Origin: Protofrankia sp. CiT1
Lineage (GTDB): Bacteria; Actinomycetota; Actinomycetes; Frankiales; Frankiaceae
Direction of reading: 5' to 3'
Assembly (NCBI RefSeq): GCF_917627385.1
Contig: NZ_CAKJTL010000174.1
Location: forward strand, 24,208-62,132
DNA length: 37,925 nucleotides
A program made the position numbers and the translations under genes. The notes under the pieces are model-generated. The model saw only the letters and a program-made list of their open reading frames with translations, was not told the origin of the DNA and ran no database searches. Positions within the stretch are counted from its first letter, which is position 1, and every line of letters starts with the position of its first letter. Of the stretch, positions 35,910 through 37,925 are shown piece by piece.

Positions 35910-36010
35910 GAATCGCTCTCCTCCGTCGTAACAGGCCGGCAACGACGCGATCACGCCTTTCCCACGCCGTACCGGGGGGCACACTCCCGGATTACCGCCA
36001 AAACGCCGTC

Positions 36011-36226
36011 TCAGTGCTCACAGTCAGCTGAACCGTCCTGTTCGGACGAAATGGGCCCGACCGCGAGAGCCGTCAGGCTGAGCCGGAAAGCCCGCCGACA
36101 GCTCCCGCACGCCCACTGCCCGTGGCCGGACCCGCTGGCCGCATCCCGCTCGGGCGGAAGATAGGGAACAAGATCTTCCTCACCGCAGTACGGGCAGTAG
36201 AAGGGGACGGAATGACCGCTAGCCAT
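36011..36226 (-). CDS. Small zinc-ribbon-like protein of the sulfite reductase operon
   Basis: 71 aa, function unknown. Two CxxC pairs, CPYC and CGSC (about 30 residues apart), predict a zinc ribbon or a small metal/redox protein. ATG 36226 overlaps the sulfite reductase 3' end by 8 bp, so translation is probably coupled; cysH follows about 100 bp later. A short protein in the same place between sirA and cysH is, as I recall, common in Streptomyces. The conserved position suggests a role in sulfite reductase assembly or electron delivery, but that is inference. Confidence 0.7.
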   Translation of the reverse strand: MASGHSVPFYCPYCGEEDLVPYLPPERDAASGSGHGQWACGSCRRAFRLSLTALAVGPISSEQDGSADCEH

Positions 36227-37925
36227 CAGCGGCCCCGGACGTCCCGGACGCAGGCTCGGCCGGGGCCACGGCACCGGCTCGATCCGCCGGGGCGGCCAGG
36301 ACGGACTCGTCGGCCCGCTCGACCCAGTCCGCGAAGGACTCACCCTCGTCCCGACCGGCCGAATACGCGCGCAGCAGCCCGTCGACGTAGTCAGCGACAC
36401 CGGCGGAGGTGACCTTCAGCCCACGGGACTTGCGGCCCAGCCGCGACCGCACGCCAAGATGACCACCAAGGTGCAGCTGAAAGCCTTCGACCATCTCCCC
36501 GGATTCGTCCGGGACGAGGGAGCCCTTGAGCCCGATGTCGGCGACCTGGAAACGTGCGCAGGCATTCGGGCAGCCGTTCACGTGGATGCCGATCGGCTCG
36601 TCGAAGTCGGGCAGCCGCCGTTCCAGCTCGTCGATGAGCGCCCCGGCTTTCGCCTTGGTCTCGACGATGGCGAGTTTGCAGAACTCGATGCCGGTGCAGG
36701 CCATGGTGCCGCGCCGGAAAACGCTCGGCCGGACGACCAGATCGAGCGCGGCGAGTTCCGCCGTCAGCTGGTCGGCCCCGGCCGGATCGACGTCGAGGAT
36801 GACCAGTTTCTGCGTGGTCGTCGCGCGGATGCGACCCGCGGCGAAACGGTCGGCGAGGTCCGCGACCGCGGTGAGCGTGGTGCCGCTCAGCCGTCCGGCA
36901 CGGGGCGCGAAGCCGACCGCGAGACGGCCGTCGCTCTGCTGGTGGATACCGATGTGATCGCGGCCCTCATTACGCGGCGGCGGCGGTGGCGGGCCGTCCG
37001 GCAGCGGCGCGGTCAGGTACTCCTTCTCCAGCGTCGTCCGGACCCATTCGGGCCCCATGTCCGCGACCAGGAACTTCAGCCGTGCCCGGGTGCGCATCCG
37101 CCGGTAGCCGTAGTCCCGGAACAGGCTTGCCACCGCGTACCAGACCTCGGCGACGCGGTCAGCGGCGACAAAGGTGCCGAGCCTGACCCCGAGCTTGGGA
37201 TTGGTCGACAGCCCGCCCCCGACCCAAAGATCGTAACCGGCACCGAACTCCGGATGCACGGCCCCGACGAACGCGATGTCGTTGATCTCGTGCAGGGTGC
37301 ACTGGTCGGCGCAGCCGGAGATGGCGCTCTTGAACTTGCGCGGCAGGTTGCTCAGGGATGTGTCACCGACGTAACGCCGGACGGTCTCCTCGATCGCCGT
37401 GGTGGCATCGATGATCTCATCGCCGTCAACCCCGGCCAGTGGGCACCCCAGGATGACCCGGGGGGTGTCGCCGCACGCCTCGGCCGTTGTCATCCCCGCG
37501 CCTTCGAGCGCCGCCCAGATCGCGGGAACGTCCTCGATGCGAATCCAGTGCAGCTGGATGTTCTGGCGGTCGGTGACGTCCGCGACGTCCCGGCCGAACC
37601 GGGTGGAGATCCCCGCGATGACACGAAGCTGATCGCTGGTCAGCCGGCCACCGTCAAGGCGGATCCGCTGCATGAAGAAGGGCGCGTCGAGCTCCTCAGG
37701 CTCAAGGATGGCCGTCTTACCGCCGTCGATTCCCTCCTTGCGCTGGGTGTACAGCCCCCACCAGCGAAATCGGCCCCGCAGGTCCTGCGGGTCGATCCCG
37801 GCGAACCCGGTGTATGGGTAATGGTTGAGGATCCGGTCCCGAACGGCGAGGCCGTCCTGGTCCTTCTTCATCCGTTCGTTGGGGTTGAGGGGCTCAAGGT
37901 GGCCGAGGGCCCACTGGCCCTGCCC
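36219..37925 (-). CDS. sirA: Ferredoxin-dependent sulfite reductase (5' end beyond window)
   Basis: Reduces sulfite to sulfide with siroheme and a 4Fe-4S cluster. Cluster ligands lie in CTGIEFC and NGCPNAC; FKSAISGCADQC is a siroheme-site motif. The frame stays open and homologous to the right edge (GQWALGHLEPLNPNE upstream of an internal Met at 37871), so the start is outside; at least 568 residues are present. Tyr in GLYTQRK and Cys in TAEACGDTP are exactly 92 residues apart, the same as Tyr69 and Cys161, which are covalently joined in the Mycobacterium tuberculosis enzyme; by that numbering about 10 residues are missing. The tail is Ala/Pro-rich, and a poly-Pro loop lies mid-protein. Confidence 0.93.
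   Translation of the reverse strand, partial: GQGQWALGHLEPLNPNERMKKDQDGLAVRDRILNHYPYTGFAGIDPQDLRGRFRWWGLYTQRKEGIDGGKTAILEPEELDAPFFMQRIRLDGGRLTSDQLRVIAGISTRFGRDVADVTDRQNIQLHWIRIEDVPAIWAALEGAGMTTAEACGDTPRVILGCPLAGVDGDEIIDATTAIEETVRRYVGDTSLSNLPRKFKSAISGCADQCTLHEINDIAFVGAVHPEFGAGYDLWVGGGLSTNPKLGVRLGTFVAADRVAEVWYAVASLFRDYGYRRMRTRARLKFLVADMGPEWVRTTLEKEYLTAPLPDGPPPPPPRNEGRDHIGIHQQSDGRLAVGFAPRAGRLSGTTLTAVADLADRFAAGRIRATTTQKLVILDVDPAGADQLTAELAALDLVVRPSVFRRGTMACTGIEFCKLAIVETKAKAGALIDELERRLPDFDEPIGIHVNGCPNACARFQVADIGLKGSLVPDESGEMVEGFQLHLGGHLGVRSRLGRKSRGLKVTSAGVADYVDGLLRAYSAGRDEGESFADWVERADESVLAAPADRAGAVAPAEPASGTSGAADG

Noticed and set aside
1-37925. tRNA, rRNA or other known structured RNA genes
   Set aside because: No cloverleaf or rRNA-like sequence was recognised on reading either strand; an RNA covariance search was not possible here.

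Overview
This is a high-GC actinobacterial chromosome segment. The evidence is very high third-codon-position GC, frequent GTG starts, actinobacterial-type complex I subunits with extra Ala/Pro-rich tails, a futalosine-type menaquinone gene (mqnC), a mycobacterial-type sulfite reductase and many short in-frame tandem repeats. The whole picture fits Frankia or a close relative, but this is an inference from gene content; no 16S or other marker is present.

Layout. (1) Positions 1-1782: a strong hairpin, then a plus-strand gene for a probable single-pass membrane protein with a long Pro/Thr/Ala-rich outer region, ending in a convergent double stem-loop. (2) Positions 1783-19390, minus strand: a complete 14-gene complex I operon nuoABCDEFGHIJKLMN followed 7 bp later by a trans-polyprenyl diphosphate synthase. 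The junctions overlap or are tight except nuoC-nuoD (91 bp) and nuoK-nuoL (259 bp); the latter gap carries the end of a small inverted-repeat mobile element and a 15-bp tandem repeat. (3) Positions 19710-23228, minus strand: a geranylgeranyl-reductase-family flavoprotein (menaquinone reductase-like), menaquinone C-methyltransferase, and an adenosine-deaminase-family enzyme overlapping it by 4 bp, which I suggest is the aminodeoxyfutalosine deaminase of the futalosine pathway. (4) Positions 23385-28765, minus strand: an accessory block with a ureohydrolase resembling Ni-dependent guanidine hydrolases, a Tat-exported berberine-bridge-type FAD oxidase, an intact foldback MITE, a short-chain dehydrogenase and a cytochrome P450 lacking the usual I-helix threonine. 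The P450 promoter region has a textbook CRP/GlxR-type site plus a 19-bp palindrome over the -10. (5) Positions 29269-30501: MqnC. (6) Positions 30867-37925: divergent plus-strand ferredoxin-NADP reductase and CbiX-type chelatase, converging on a CobA-HemD fusion. Beyond a low-GC islet with a DUF3800-like gene lie CysH, a 71-aa zinc-ribbon protein and a ferredoxin-dependent sulfite reductase that runs off the right edge.

How they fit together. Complex I reduces menaquinone; the polyprenyl synthase, MqnC, the putative deaminase, MenG/UbiE and the MenJ-like reductase would make and finish that quinone, so regions 2, 3 and 5 form one respiratory module. Region 6 is assimilatory sulfate reduction: CysH gives sulfite, SirA reduces it with ferredoxin (recharged by the reductase) using siroheme made by CobA and a chelatase. 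Region 4 looks like an accessory insertion between these core modules and is the part most likely to hold undescribed chemistry.
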